From Pseudofrancisella aestuarii (GTDB taxonomy: Bacteria > Pseudomonadota > Gammaproteobacteria > Francisellales > Francisellaceae): DNA of 64,000 nucleotides. Of the stretch, positions 55,050 to 64,000 are shown one piece after another. The position numbers and the translations under genes are program-made. The notes below the pieces were generated by a model, which worked only from the letters and a program-made list of their open reading frames with translations, did no database searches and was not told the DNA's origin. Numbering within the stretch: position 1 is the stretch's first letter; every line of letters starts with the position of its first letter. The stretch lies in contig NZ_QLIS02000001.1 of NCBI RefSeq assembly GCF_003574475.2, positions 434,001 to 498,000 of the forward strand, written 5' to 3'.

Positions 55050-56345
55050 TTACATTAACGATTCATAAAGTTTTTTCTGTTTTAAATATTCTTGTTTGTA
55101 TTGTTTTTTATCGCATGATGAAAGTACAAAAGAGTAAACTAAACCAGAATACTCATACTTATCAAAATAGTAATTTTTCATTATCATTTTTCTGATAGAA
55201 TTACATCGCATTGTAAAGTTACTCTCTGTTAGCTTTCCATTTTGCCCCCATGATATAAAACTTTGAAAAATGAAATAGTCTTCGTTTACAAACTTATCTG
55301 AGAGCTTTTTATATATATCTACATAATTATGTTTATATTTTGTTTGATTTATAAATTTCATAAATAATGTCACTCTCAATGGCAATGAGTAATTTTGATT
55401 TTTAAAATCATCTTGTAACATCTCAGCTGTTAGAGTATTTAGTATAAGCTGATTAGTTTCCATATCATCTAATGTTTGTTGCATTACCTCTTTTACAAAG
55501 TTGATATGCTTTGACATAACTTGCCAAACATTAGTATTTGCTGGTAGCTTATTCAATTTCTGATAACCTATTAACATATAATATGATTTAAAAAATATGT
55601 CATACATCATATCAACTTGACTAGTTACTCCTAGTAAGCCCTGACTTGGTAAACCTGCCCACCAAATAGAATAAAAATCAGTGCTATACCCAGCCTGTAC
55701 ACAATTCTCACTAACTTGTGTTAAAAGCTGACTTTCTGCTTTAGCTAATTCTTTCTGTTCTGATTGTGTAAATACTGTATTCGCTATCTGCTCTGGAGTT
55801 ACTCCTGTTATCTCTATAGGCGTATCAACATTATTATCCAAGTAGTAAGTCTGATATTCAGCCTCAGTAGTTCCATTTATACTTTTACCTGCATTAAAAA
55901 AATCTCTAACTACTTGTACAGCATATAAATCTCTAAAGTACTCAAAGCTTTGATAGTTATATATAAAATCTAAAACCTGCTTTGTATATTCACCTATTTC
56001 CTGTGGATTATTTGATTTTATTAGATTCTGATTTAGGATATATGTGTAAACTTTACTATATGCCCTTAAAAACTCTTCTGCCTGAGCCTTTGTTGGCTCT
56101 ACACATTGTGGAATATTATCTAAAAGCTGATTTTCATTTGGAAAATATAGATATGTATTGTATCTGCTTGGGTCACCTTTAGTATTTGCTAATAGCAAAC
56201 CGTTATAAATAGCTTGTTTATCTACTGGATAAACTGCTCTTACCGCTTGTTTATCTAACTGTTGATTTTGATAGCTTGTATAATAAACCATCCCGATTAT
56301 AGCTATTACTACAATAACTATGCTTACATAGATTTTCCTTTCCAT
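55050..56345 (-). CDS. Membrane-anchored protein of unknown function
   Basis: The 431-residue protein has one N-terminal membrane helix (about residues 5-23) with a short cytoplasmic lead, so the rest should be periplasmic. The body is helical, rich in Tyr, Gln and Asn, with four cysteines in the mature part. I recognise no family. It starts 5 nt after the acid-phosphatase stop and is likely in its operon. The length and absence of known motifs suggest a lineage-specific envelope protein. Confidence 0.7.
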   Translation of the reverse strand: MERKIYVSIVIVVIAIIGMVYYTSYQNQQLDKQAVRAVYPVDKQAIYNGLLLANTKGDPSRYNTYLYFPNENQLLDNIPQCVEPTKAQAEEFLRAYSKVYTYILNQNLIKSNNPQEIGEYTKQVLDFIYNYQSFEYFRDLYAVQVVRDFFNAGKSINGTTEAEYQTYYLDNNVDTPIEITGVTPEQIANTVFTQSEQKELAKAESQLLTQVSENCVQAGYSTDFYSIWWAGLPSQGLLGVTSQVDMMYDIFFKSYYMLIGYQKLNKLPANTNVWQVMSKHINFVKEVMQQTLDDMETNQLILNTLTAEMLQDDFKNQNYSLPLRVTLFMKFINQTKYKHNYVDIYKKLSDKFVNEDYFIFQSFISWGQNGKLTESNFTMRCNSIRKMIMKNYYFDKYEYSGLVYSFVLSSCDKKQYKQEYLKQKKLYESLM

Positions 56346-56350
56346 GTAAT

Positions 56351-57082
56351 CTACTGCCAGCTACCATAAGTTGGATTTGGAAACATAAAATACTTTTTAC
56401 CAAACATTGAATAACCATCGTCATCGACTTTACGCATATTATCTTGAGTCATATTTGGAAAATCTTGAATATTATCGCCAAAATAAGCTATTACTTCATG
56501 AGCAGGTAATTTATTAGTTAATATAATATCATCTAGATATTTACCAGTTTCTATTGCTTTAAATCTTGGATTCTTATTATGGGCAACCTTCTCTTCTCCA
56601 TTTGCAAAAATTACCTGATCAAAATAAATGCCTTCTTGTTTCAAATTTTTCACAGTTGCCTCAACCCTACCCTTTGCCTCACCATTACGATTAGTGACAA
56701 AGCTAACATACCCGCCTAAATTATGGACTAAATTAACTAACATTTTAGCACCTGGTAATGATACACCTTTTGCTTTGTTATATTCATCTTCATTGAATTC
56801 ATAAGTTTTATAGTTCTCATACTCATTTAATGAGTTATCTAAAGTAGTTTCATCTATATCTAAAATAATACCCCATTGACCTTTTTGTAGTTTTTGAGAC
56901 TCTACTTCTGCTTTAATTTTTTCTGCGGCTATATTATAAACTTCTAAATAAATTGCTCTTTTTTCATCAGATATATGGTACCACTTAACTCCATCAATGT
57001 TTGGATAGTCACAGCCTGTAGCATAACTTATTCCGATACTACCTTGTAATACTAATAGCATTCCTATTATTATCTTTTTCAC
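56351..57082 (-). CDS. Secreted HAD class B acid phosphatase, e(P4)-like
   Basis: The 243-residue protein has a signal peptide (about residues 1-22). The HAD motif D-I-D-E-T-T-L-D-N-S (Asp75, Asp77) is typical of the acid-phosphatase IIIB / lipoprotein e(P4) family. It also has F-V-T-N-R-N near residue 131 and F-G-D-N-I-Q-D-F near residue 217. Such enzymes dephosphorylate nucleotides and other phosphomonoesters in the periplasm. The lipobox of e(P4) is not convincing here. It lies between an O-methyltransferase and the unknown 431-residue protein with short spacers. Confidence 0.87.
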   Translation of the reverse strand: MKKIIIGMLLVLQGSIGISYATGCDYPNIDGVKWYHISDEKRAIYLEVYNIAAEKIKAEVESQKLQKGQWGIILDIDETTLDNSLNEYENYKTYEFNEDEYNKAKGVSLPGAKMLVNLVHNLGGYVSFVTNRNGEAKGRVEATVKNLKQEGIYFDQVIFANGEEKVAHNKNPRFKAIETGKYLDDIILTNKLPAHEVIAYFGDNIQDFPNMTQDNMRKVDDDGYSMFGKKYFMFPNPTYGSWQ

Positions 57083-57091
57083 TTTTTCTCC

Positions 57092-57727
57092 TTATATCTT
57101 TCTTATTAAGTTTATTCCATGCCTGATAGGCAAAACCACATTATCAAGATCTCCTCTAGACATAATGTATTTATTAAACTCATCTAATGCTTTTGCTCTT
57201 TTATCATTAGGATTTAATACTTCTCCTCTCCATAAAATATCATCAACAATTATTACTCCACGATCTGATAGCTTATTTATCAAAATATCAAAGTAGCTTT
57301 TAGTTTGTACTTTATCTGCATCTATGAATGCTATATCTATATTATTTGGCAAAGTTGGAATTACATCGACAGCATCACCGATTATATATTTTATTTTAGG
57401 CTCATCTTGGAAATAGCTTTGTGCCAGCCCATTGCCTGCTTGATTCTTTTTATCTATGGTATAGATAACTGCATCATCACTAGTTACCTCAGCCATTGCT
57501 AAAGCTGATAATCCTGTATAAGTACCAACATCTACACATAATTTTGCATTTGTAGTGAAAACTAAAAGTTGTAGTATCTTTGTTACAATTTTTTCAGATA
57601 GCATTTGTGAACCATGAACATTGATCTGTGTGTCTTTAATTAAGCTTTGTAATTTTGGAGATAATGCCTGAGTATGCTCCAGACAGTATTGCCAAATATC
57701 TGAATCTGTAAACTGATTTTGTTGCAT
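57092..57727 (-). CDS. SAM-dependent O-methyltransferase (class I, AdoMet_MTase_3)
   Basis: The 211-residue protein resembles catechol/caffeoyl-CoA O-methyltransferases. It has a V-D-V-G-T-Y-T-G-L-S-A-L-A SAM motif near residue 64, A-F-I-D-A-D-K near residue 133, and D-D-I-L-W-R-G near residue 158 (metal and substrate binding). The substrate is not apparent. The gene overlaps no other and ends 9 nt before the acid phosphatase. Confidence 0.85.
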   Translation of the reverse strand: MQQNQFTDSDIWQYCLEHTQALSPKLQSLIKDTQINVHGSQMLSEKIVTKILQLLVFTTNAKLCVDVGTYTGLSALAMAEVTSDDAVIYTIDKKNQAGNGLAQSYFQDEPKIKYIIGDAVDVIPTLPNNIDIAFIDADKVQTKSYFDILINKLSDRGVIIVDDILWRGEVLNPNDKRAKALDEFNKYIMSRGDLDNVVLPIRHGINLIRKI

Positions 57728-57878
57728 CTATAAACAATAAGTAAAGTTAAGCAAAATATCTGAGTATTCTGCATTAGCCAGTTCCATATTGAAAGTGCTT
57801 TTATATATTTTTTATGTTAGAATTTTGCCGATTATTATATATGTTACTTTTTAACTTAAATTCTTCTAAAGGTTAATA

Positions 57879-59207
57879 ATGAAAGATACTAAAAAAGTTT
57901 TTATAAAAACTCTAGGCTGTCAAATGAATGAGTACGACTCATCTAGAATGCATGAAGTCCTAGACCAACATTTTAATACAGTAAAAACTGATGACTATAA
58001 AGAAGCTGATATTATACTAATAAACACTTGTTCTATTAGAGAAAAAGCTCAAGAGAAAGTTTTCCATGAATTAGGTAGATGGAAAAATCTTAAAAAGAAA
58101 AATGAAGACCTAGTAATAGGTGTTGGCGGATGTGTGGCATCTCAAGAAGGTGAAAATATCATTAAAAGAGCTCCGTTTGTTGATCTAGTTTTTGGACCTC
58201 AAACTATTCATAGATTGCCAGAAATGATTAAGCAAAAAAGACAGACAAATGAATCTCAAGTAGATATTTCTTTCCCAGAAATTGAGAAGTTTGACTACTT
58301 GCCAGAACCTAAAGCTGAAGGTTCTAAAGCTTTTGTGTCAATTATGGAAGGTTGTGATAAATATTGTTCATATTGCGTGGTTCCATATACTCGCGGACCT
58401 GAAGTTAATAGACCATTTGAAGATGTCCTAGCAGAATGTGCTTCATTTGCTGAGCAAGGTGTAAAAGAAATTACTCTACTTGGACAAAATGTAAATCATT
58501 ACTTAGGCCCTATGGAAAATGGTGAGGTTGCTGATTTAGCTTTGTTAATTCATTTCATAGCAGAAATTGATGGTATCGAAAGGATTAGATTTACAACTTC
58601 TCATCCTGTTGAGTTTTCTCAAAACCTTATTGATGCTTATGCAACAGTTCCAGAACTAGCTAATCATTTACACTTACCTGTGCAGCATGGTTCAGATAGA
58701 ATTCTGATAAATATGAAAAGAAATCATACTATTTTAGAATTTAAACAAAAAATTAGAAAACTGAGAGCTATCAGACCGGATATAACTATATCATCTGACT
58801 TCATAGTTGGCTTCCCTGGAGAAACAGAAGAGGATTTCCAAAAGCTATTAGATTTAGTAAAAGATGTTCATTTTGATCAATCATTTAGCTTTATTTATAG
58901 TAAGCGTCCTGGAACTCCTGCTGCTGATCTACCAGATGACACTCCTATGGAAGTAAAAAAAGAACGTCTAAAAAGATTACAAACATTATTAGATAATAAT
59001 GCTCAAATAATCTCAAGACAAATGGTCGGTACAGAACAAAGAATCCTTGTTGAAGGAACATCTAAAAAAGATGATAATATACTTGCTGGTAGAACAGAAA
59101 ATAATAGAATCGTTAATTTTATAGGTGATAAATCTTTGATTGGACAATTTACTAAGGTTAAAATTACAGAAGCATTACCTCATTCATTAAGAGGAGAACT
59201 TGTCTAA
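57879..59207 (+). CDS. miaB: tRNA-2-methylthio-N6-dimethylallyladenosine synthase
   Basis: The 442-residue radical-SAM methylthiotransferase has an N-terminal UPF0004 domain ([11 protein letters not shown], with cysteines binding one cluster). The radical-SAM motif C-D-K-Y-C-S-Y-C lies near residue 154, and a C-terminal TRAM domain follows. It adds the methylthio group to i6A37 in tRNA. It is the first gene of the conserved miaB-phoH-ybeY-ybeX-lnt operon. Confidence 0.96.
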   Translation: MKDTKKVFIKTLGCQMNEYDSSRMHEVLDQHFNTVKTDDYKEADIILINTCSIREKAQEKVFHELGRWKNLKKKNEDLVIGVGGCVASQEGENIIKRAPFVDLVFGPQTIHRLPEMIKQKRQTNESQVDISFPEIEKFDYLPEPKAEGSKAFVSIMEGCDKYCSYCVVPYTRGPEVNRPFEDVLAECASFAEQGVKEITLLGQNVNHYLGPMENGEVADLALLIHFIAEIDGIERIRFTTSHPVEFSQNLIDAYATVPELANHLHLPVQHGSDRILINMKRNHTILEFKQKIRKLRAIRPDITISSDFIVGFPGETEEDFQKLLDLVKDVHFDQSFSFIYSKRPGTPAADLPDDTPMEVKKERLKRLQTLLDNNAQIISRQMVGTEQRILVEGTSKKDDNILAGRTENNRIVNFIGDKSLIGQFTKVKITEALPHSLRGELV

Positions 59208-59210
59208 TAT

Positions 59211-60206
59211 ATGAATAAAACCCAATTCACATTAGAGCCATACAGCTATGACGCAATGATGGTACTATGTGGTAATCTTGACGAAAATATTCGAGCAATA
59301 GAATCTTACTTTCATGTAGAAATAAAACATCGCGCTGATGAATTTGAAATTTCTAGCGAATCTAGTGTAAATAATACTCAAGCTAAACGATTTATAAAAT
59401 CATGCTATGCAGAAATATTAGCTGGTAATTCAGACTTTGATTTGGCTCAAATCACAACGATTTTAAATGCTACAGCTAAAGAAGAAACTGAGAAGAAAAA
59501 ACATGCTCAAGAAGCTATTACAGAATATGAGATTCAGCTTAGAAGTAAGCAATTAAAAGCTAGAACAAAAAACCAAGCAATTTATCTAAATAATATAGAG
59601 AATAACTATGTTACTTTTGGAGTTGGCCCAGCTGGTACTGGTAAAACATACTTGGCTATAGCATGTGCTGTAGCTGCCTATGAAAAAGGTACTGTAAGAA
59701 GAATTGTTCTTGTTCGCCCTGCTGTTGAGGCTGGTGAAAAACTTGGCTTTCTCCCTGGTGACCTAACTCAAAAAGTAGACCCTTACCTTAGACCAATGTA
59801 TGATGCTCTTTTTGATTTCATGGGAGTTGAAAAAGTAACTAAACTTATTGAAAAGCAAGCTATAGAAATAGCTCCCTTAGCTTATATGAGAGGTAGAACA
59901 ATTAATGATGCTTTTATAGTATTAGACGAAAGCCAAAATACTACAAAAGAACAAATGAAAATGTTCCTAACCAGAATAGGTTTTAATACAACTGCTGTTA
60001 TAACTGGTGATATTACTCAGGTTGATTTACCAAAAAATATAACATCAGGATTGAGAAACGCTATAGATATACTTCATAATGTTGATGGTATAGCTATCAC
60101 TTATCTTAAACCTGTAGATATAGTTCGTCATCAAATAGTCCAAAGAATAGTTAAAGCCTACGATAAATACGAAGATAAAATAGAGAAACAAAAACACCAT
60201 GAATAA
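59211..60206 (+). CDS. PhoH-like ATPase
   Basis: The 331-residue protein has an N-terminal KH-like region, then the PhoH ATPase with G-V-G-P-A-G-T-G-K-T (Walker A, near residue 137). It continues with I-V-L-V-R-P-A-V-E-A-G-E-K-L-G-F-L-P and Walker B V-L-D-E-S-Q-N. Genetic links in other bacteria tie it to rRNA maturation with YbeY. It starts 3 nt after miaB and overlaps ybeY by 8 bp. Confidence 0.95.
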   Translation: MNKTQFTLEPYSYDAMMVLCGNLDENIRAIESYFHVEIKHRADEFEISSESSVNNTQAKRFIKSCYAEILAGNSDFDLAQITTILNATAKEETEKKKHAQEAITEYEIQLRSKQLKARTKNQAIYLNNIENNYVTFGVGPAGTGKTYLAIACAVAAYEKGTVRRIVLVRPAVEAGEKLGFLPGDLTQKVDPYLRPMYDALFDFMGVEKVTKLIEKQAIEIAPLAYMRGRTINDAFIVLDESQNTTKEQMKMFLTRIGFNTTAVITGDITQVDLPKNITSGLRNAIDILHNVDGIAITYLKPVDIVRHQIVQRIVKAYDKYEDKIEKQKHHE

Positions 60207-60675
60207 TATAGATTTAAATATTATAAATGATGATGATTATGAACACCCCTCAAGGGAAATCTTACTTAAGTGTTATAATATAGTCTTAGAATACCATAAC
60301 CTAAAAAACTCAAGTATCAATGTGAATATTGTCTCTAACGATGAAATTCAATCTATAAATAATCAATATCGTAAAAAAGATAAAGCTACAAATATATTAT
60401 CTTTTCCTTTTGATAAGCCAGAAGGCTTACCCGATGACATTATGGGTGACTTTTTAGGAGATATCATCATTGCACCAGATATTTTAGAAAAAGAAGCTAT
60501 TGAGCAAAACAAGACTTTAGATAACCACTGGTGTCATATTTTTATACATGGCATTTTACATTTATTAGGTTATGATCATGAAAATGATAAAGACGCTGAT
60601 AAAATGGAAACTTTAGAAATAAAATTATTACAGGAATTAAATATTCCTAATCCATATAAAGAGGATTTAGCATGA
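60199..60675 (+). CDS. ybeY: Endoribonuclease YbeY
   Basis: The 158-residue protein has the metal-binding H-G-I-L-H-L-L-G-Y-D-H motif (H-x3-H-x5-H, about residues 115-125) and T-N-I-L-S-F-P-F near residue 64. It is a zinc-dependent RNase in 16S rRNA 3'-end maturation. It overlaps phoH by 8 bp and the next gene by 4 bp. Confidence 0.95.
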   Translation: MNNIDLNIINDDDYEHPSREILLKCYNIVLEYHNLKNSSINVNIVSNDEIQSINNQYRKKDKATNILSFPFDKPEGLPDDIMGDFLGDIIIAPDILEKEAIEQNKTLDNHWCHIFIHGILHLLGYDHENDKDADKMETLEIKLLQELNIPNPYKEDLA

Positions 60676-61544
60676 CGGATAATTCTGAAAATACAGAAAA
60701 GAAAGAACATAAACATAGTTTCTTAGATAAGATAACTTCTAGTCTTTTTAATATTAAAACTGAGGATGATCTTTATCTAGCTATTTCAAAAGCTGTAAAG
60801 AATGAAGTAATTGACATTAAATCTAAAGATATGATTTTAGGAGTAATGCGAATAGCATCTCTAGATGTTGGTGACATAATGCTTTCTAGAACTAAAATGG
60901 TTACTGTAGATTTAGGAATGTCTATAAAAGAGATTCTAAAGAAAGTCATACAATCATCTCATACTAGAATTCCTGTTTTTGCAGATGACAAAGAAGATAT
61001 TATTGGAATTTTACATGCTAAAGACTTATTAAAATTAATCTTTGATATAGAAGTTGAAGATAGAACAAGTAAAGAACTTGATGCTAATGATATTAAAGGA
61101 ATATTACGCCCTGCCATATTTATCCCTGAAACAAAAAAACTAGATGCGCTATTAAAAGATTTCAAAAATAGTCAAAACCATATTGCTATAGTTGTAGATG
61201 AATATGGAGCAATCTCTGGACTTATAACTATAGAAGATATTTTGGAAGAAATTGTAGGTGACATTGATGATGAGTTTGATACTATAAATCAGACTATTAA
61301 AAAATTAACTGAAGATAAATTTATAATTGATGCAACAACATCTATAGAAGAGTTTAATGAATATTTTGGCACTGAAATAGATGAAGAGGATGATTTTGAT
61401 ACAGTTGCTGGAATGATTATTCAAATTCTAGAGCATCTGCCTAAAAAAGGTGAGAGTGTTACTGTTGGTAATTTTATATTTACTGTTAATGACTCTAATA
61501 ATCGTAAAATTATAAATATCTTAGTAGAAAAAATTAAAAAATAA
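60672..61544 (+). CDS. ybeX: CBS-domain protein YbeX/CorC
   Basis: The 290-residue cytosolic protein has two CBS domains (about residues 72-200, with I-P-V-F-A-D-D-K-E-D-I-I-G and A-I-V-V-D-E-Y-G-A-I-S-G-L). The CorC_HlyC C-terminal domain follows, ending near V-G-N-F-I-F-T-V. It is linked to magnesium/cobalt homeostasis and, in E. coli, ribosome biogenesis. The ATG overlaps the ybeY stop and its stop overlaps lnt by 1 bp. Confidence 0.93.
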   Translation: MTDNSENTEKKEHKHSFLDKITSSLFNIKTEDDLYLAISKAVKNEVIDIKSKDMILGVMRIASLDVGDIMLSRTKMVTVDLGMSIKEILKKVIQSSHTRIPVFADDKEDIIGILHAKDLLKLIFDIEVEDRTSKELDANDIKGILRPAIFIPETKKLDALLKDFKNSQNHIAIVVDEYGAISGLITIEDILEEIVGDIDDEFDTINQTIKKLTEDKFIIDATTSIEEFNEYFGTEIDEEDDFDTVAGMIIQILEHLPKKGESVTVGNFIFTVNDSNNRKIINILVEKIKK

Positions 61545-63037
61545 TGAAGAAAAATATAGTTTTTGCCTTACTAGCTTTCATAAGCGGAGCTTCGCTTACT
61601 TTAGCATTCGCTCCTTTTAGGATAGACTTCCTAGCTATATTAGCTTTATGCTTATTCTTTTATTTAGTTGATAAGTCAGAAGGTAAATTAAAAAAATCAT
61701 TAACTGGGCTGTTTTTTGGACTAGGTTTTTTCTCTACAAGTGTTTCATGGGTTTATATAAGTATTAGTCTTTTTACTCAATCCTTACCTATTGGTGTAAT
61801 AACAGCTATTGCTTTAATTATTTTACTCTCTTTTTTACTACCCATCCCATTTGTTTTAGCAATACATTTTCTAGTAAATAAAAATTCTAGAATCTCAAAA
61901 ATTATCCTATATCCAGCATTATGGACATTATTTGAAATTTTTAAAGCTAATGTTTTATGGGGAGGATTTCCTTGGGTTTCTCTTGGTTATTCCCAAACAG
62001 AAAGTCCTTTAATATGGTATTCAGCTATTGGTGGAGTTTATTTCTCGAGTTATATAGTAGCTTTCATAGCTATTCTAATTAACCAATTAATTCTGACTTC
62101 TACAAAAAATAAAAATATTGCAATCTGTGCTATAACTGTAGTTTGTCTATATATCATTGGTTATGGACTATCTTTATGTCACTGGTATAAAGATAGTGGA
62201 TCTCCACAGAAAGTAGTATTAGTGCAAGGAGATTTCGTCCAAGGCTTTAAGTGGGATTACAATAATTTTAATAAAATGAAAAATTACTATAAAGAAATAG
62301 CAAATAAATATAGTAATTCCATTATATTTTTACCAGAAAATGCTATCCCAGCTTATAGAGAATATACACGAAGTTATTTTAATGAATTAAACCATGTAGC
62401 CAAAGAACATAATAATTCAATTCTAGTTGGTTCATTAAGCATTGATAATGATAAAAATTACTATAACTCATCGATAGTTGTTGGAGATGGTTCTGGAACC
62501 TACAGTAAACATCATCTTGTTCCATTTGGTGAATATTTTCCTATAATCTCTTCTTTTAGTTATTCGGTAGAAAAAGCAGGCTTAAGTAACTTCACTCCAG
62601 GTAAATATACTCAACCTCTTATGGAAATGTCTGGAAACAAAGTGGCTAATTTTATTTGTTATGAAATTGCTTATCCAGAACAAGTTAGAGACCAATTGCA
62701 AAATGCTGGTTTTATTTCTGTTATTAGTGATGATTCTTGGTTTGGAGACTCGATTGCTAGACCACAGCATCTTCAAATATCTCAAGTAAGAGCTATAGAA
62801 ACAGGCAAATATGTACTTCAAACAACTAATAATGGCTTAACAGCTATAATTGAACCTAATGGTAAACTTCAAAGTCTACTTCCTAAAGATACTCAAGCCA
62901 ATTTAGAAGGAACTATCTATTCTACAGATAGTTATACTATTTGGAATAAAGTTGGAATGTCATTAATCTATTTTATAATTATACTTTCTGTATTTATTAG
63001 TATTATTTTTACTAGAGTATATTCTAATAAAAAATAG
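61544..63037 (+). CDS. lnt: Apolipoprotein N-acyltransferase
   Basis: The 497-residue protein has about six N-terminal membrane helices and a periplasmic nitrilase-fold domain with the catalytic triad Glu265 (L-P-E-N-A), Lys322 (Y-S-K-H-H-L-V-P-F-G-E-Y) and Cys372 (F-I-C-Y-E). A final helix ends the protein. It N-acylates mature lipoproteins, finishing the pathway started by Lgt. It is the last gene of the miaB operon. Confidence 0.95.
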   Translation: MKKNIVFALLAFISGASLTLAFAPFRIDFLAILALCLFFYLVDKSEGKLKKSLTGLFFGLGFFSTSVSWVYISISLFTQSLPIGVITAIALIILLSFLLPIPFVLAIHFLVNKNSRISKIILYPALWTLFEIFKANVLWGGFPWVSLGYSQTESPLIWYSAIGGVYFSSYIVAFIAILINQLILTSTKNKNIAICAITVVCLYIIGYGLSLCHWYKDSGSPQKVVLVQGDFVQGFKWDYNNFNKMKNYYKEIANKYSNSIIFLPENAIPAYREYTRSYFNELNHVAKEHNNSILVGSLSIDNDKNYYNSSIVVGDGSGTYSKHHLVPFGEYFPIISSFSYSVEKAGLSNFTPGKYTQPLMEMSGNKVANFICYEIAYPEQVRDQLQNAGFISVISDDSWFGDSIARPQHLQISQVRAIETGKYVLQTTNNGLTAIIEPNGKLQSLLPKDTQANLEGTIYSTDSYTIWNKVGMSLIYFIIILSVFISIIFTRVYSNKK

Positions 63038-63132
63038 TTTATATCTATTTAAAACCATTTTAGCTGCTGTGAACACCCTTTATAAAAAAGTTTAGTGGCG
63101 TAGTATATCTAATTAGAGATGAGAATTTAAAA

Positions 63133-64000
63133 ATGGAGAAGTACAATTTTATTAATATTCAAATGGATCTTTAGAACTATAAAAAACTCTTTTGGAAACA
63201 TAATTGAATGGTATGACTTTTCACTATATGGTTACTTTGCAACTATTATAGCTGCTCAGTTTTTCCCCTCCCATGACCCATGGATATCTTTACTCGCTGC
63301 TTTTGCAGCCTTTGGTGTAGGTTTTATAGCTAGGCCATTTGGCTCTTTTTTATTCGGCTACTTAGGAGATAAAGTTGGCAGACATTATGCAATGAACATA
63401 TCTATAACCCTTATGGCAATTAGTACTGTCGCCATGGCATTTTTGCCCACATGGGACTATATAGGAGTATTAGCTCCAATATTATTAGTTTGCATAAGAT
63501 TACTACAAGGTGTGTCTGCTGGTGGTCAATTTGGTAACTTAATGACTATAACAGCTGAAGATGAAACCTTAAAATATAGAGGATTTAGCTTAGCTATTGC
63601 TTACTCAACATCAGTTATTGGTTTCTTAATCGCTGCTGGCGTAAGCTATTGTGTATTTAGCTTTCTACCAAAAGATGCTCAAGAATGGGCATGGCGTATA
63701 CCTTTTGTATTTGGCTTTATATTACTCCTAATACACATATTTCTTCGTGAAGATGATAAAGGAGAAGTGAATACTGCTCCTAGAGAAAAAACTCCTACAC
63801 AAATTTTATTTAGTTACTATCGTTGGCATTTAACATTAATTTTAATCCTTTCAGTTAGTGCAAGTACACTATATTATCTAGTAGTAACTTATCTTGTAAC
63901 ATATATGGAGCTTGAACTTGGTTTATCTTTAAGTTCAGCATTAGGGGTTAGTACAATAAGTTTAGTTGGCTTATGTATTACAACACCAATTTTTGGGTTT
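63133..64000 (+). pseudogene. MHS-type MFS transporter, frame-shifted at codon 14; runs off window
   Basis: An ATG at 63133 opens 13 codons ending in CTT TAG. Skipping one T of that CTTTAG puts the reading into a frame that is open to the window end. That frame encodes R-T-I-K-N-S-F-G-N-I-I-E-W-Y-D-F, the standard MHS transporter start, followed by G-D-K-V-G-R-H and several membrane helices. The joined product has a normal N-terminus. In the body frame no ATG, GTG or TTG precedes the first helix. It is a disrupted gene, a sequencing error, or a +1 frameshift site like prfB (CUU before a stop). Confidence 0.65.

Overview
The window is strongly AT-rich gammaproteobacterial chromosome. Gene content and order point to the genus Francisella: a CapB/CapC pair, a kdsD–rpe–sugar-phosphate-transferase–galE glycan locus, hfq–hflX–hflK–hflC, miaB–phoH–ybeY–ybeX–lnt, and a lysine/asparagine-rich RNase E. 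It looks like core genome. No insertion sequence, prophage or CRISPR array was seen. The assignment rests on recognised protein families and remembered synteny, not on a database search.

Layout. 1-3.0 kb: capC (partial), capB and an MHS-type transporter. 3.1-3.55 kb: five tRNA genes (Phe-Pro-Arg-His-Leu in transcription order). 3.6-7.3 kb: isoaspartyl peptidase, cyanophycinase, a PfkB sugar kinase and a HAD phosphatase. 7.3-23.2 kb: one tightly packed minus-strand surface-glycan operon. 23.3-36.7 kb: housekeeping genes (kdsD, fabI, LOG, lipid kinase, phosphoesterase, gloA, a preQ1-riboswitch-controlled queuosine precursor transporter, queA, a DEAD-box helicase, two ubiquinone hydroxylases, ygfB). 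36.87-37.08 kb: 6S RNA directly ahead of ygfA. 37-41.4 kb: a BolA-like gene, two DedA paralogues, recO, and a cysteine desulfurase with a cysteine-poor IscU-like partner. 41.5-48.4 kb: rne with a structured leader, lgt, thyA, serA, tilS. 48.4-57.7 kb (minus strand): peptide transporter, engB, LMW phosphatase, hflC/K/X, hfq, a 431-aa unknown protein, an acid phosphatase and an O-methyltransferase. 57.9-63.0 kb: miaB-phoH-ybeY-ybeX-lnt. The right edge holds an MHS transporter whose start is separated from its body by a one-base frame shift.

The most distinctive region is the glycan operon. Its ends (rpe, initiating transferase and galE on one side, HAD phosphatase on the other) match what I recall of the F. 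tularensis FTT0789-FTT0800 glycosylation/capsule-like-complex locus. Its interior encodes a full set of WbpA/B/E/D/I-type enzymes for UDP-ManNAc3NAcA, an asparagine-synthase-like amidotransferase, four GT4 glycosyltransferases and a Wzx flippase. There is no recognisable Wzy polymerase, Wzz or ligase. That suggests a short lipid-linked glycan transferred as one unit, for example to protein, rather than a polymer.

Other points of interest are: a cyanophycin-degradation-type enzyme pair beside capBC without a visible synthetase; the IscU-like protein that seems to have lost all three cluster-ligand cysteines; the structured rne leader; the preQ1-I riboswitch; and the CUU-UAG frame-shift site in the final transporter.
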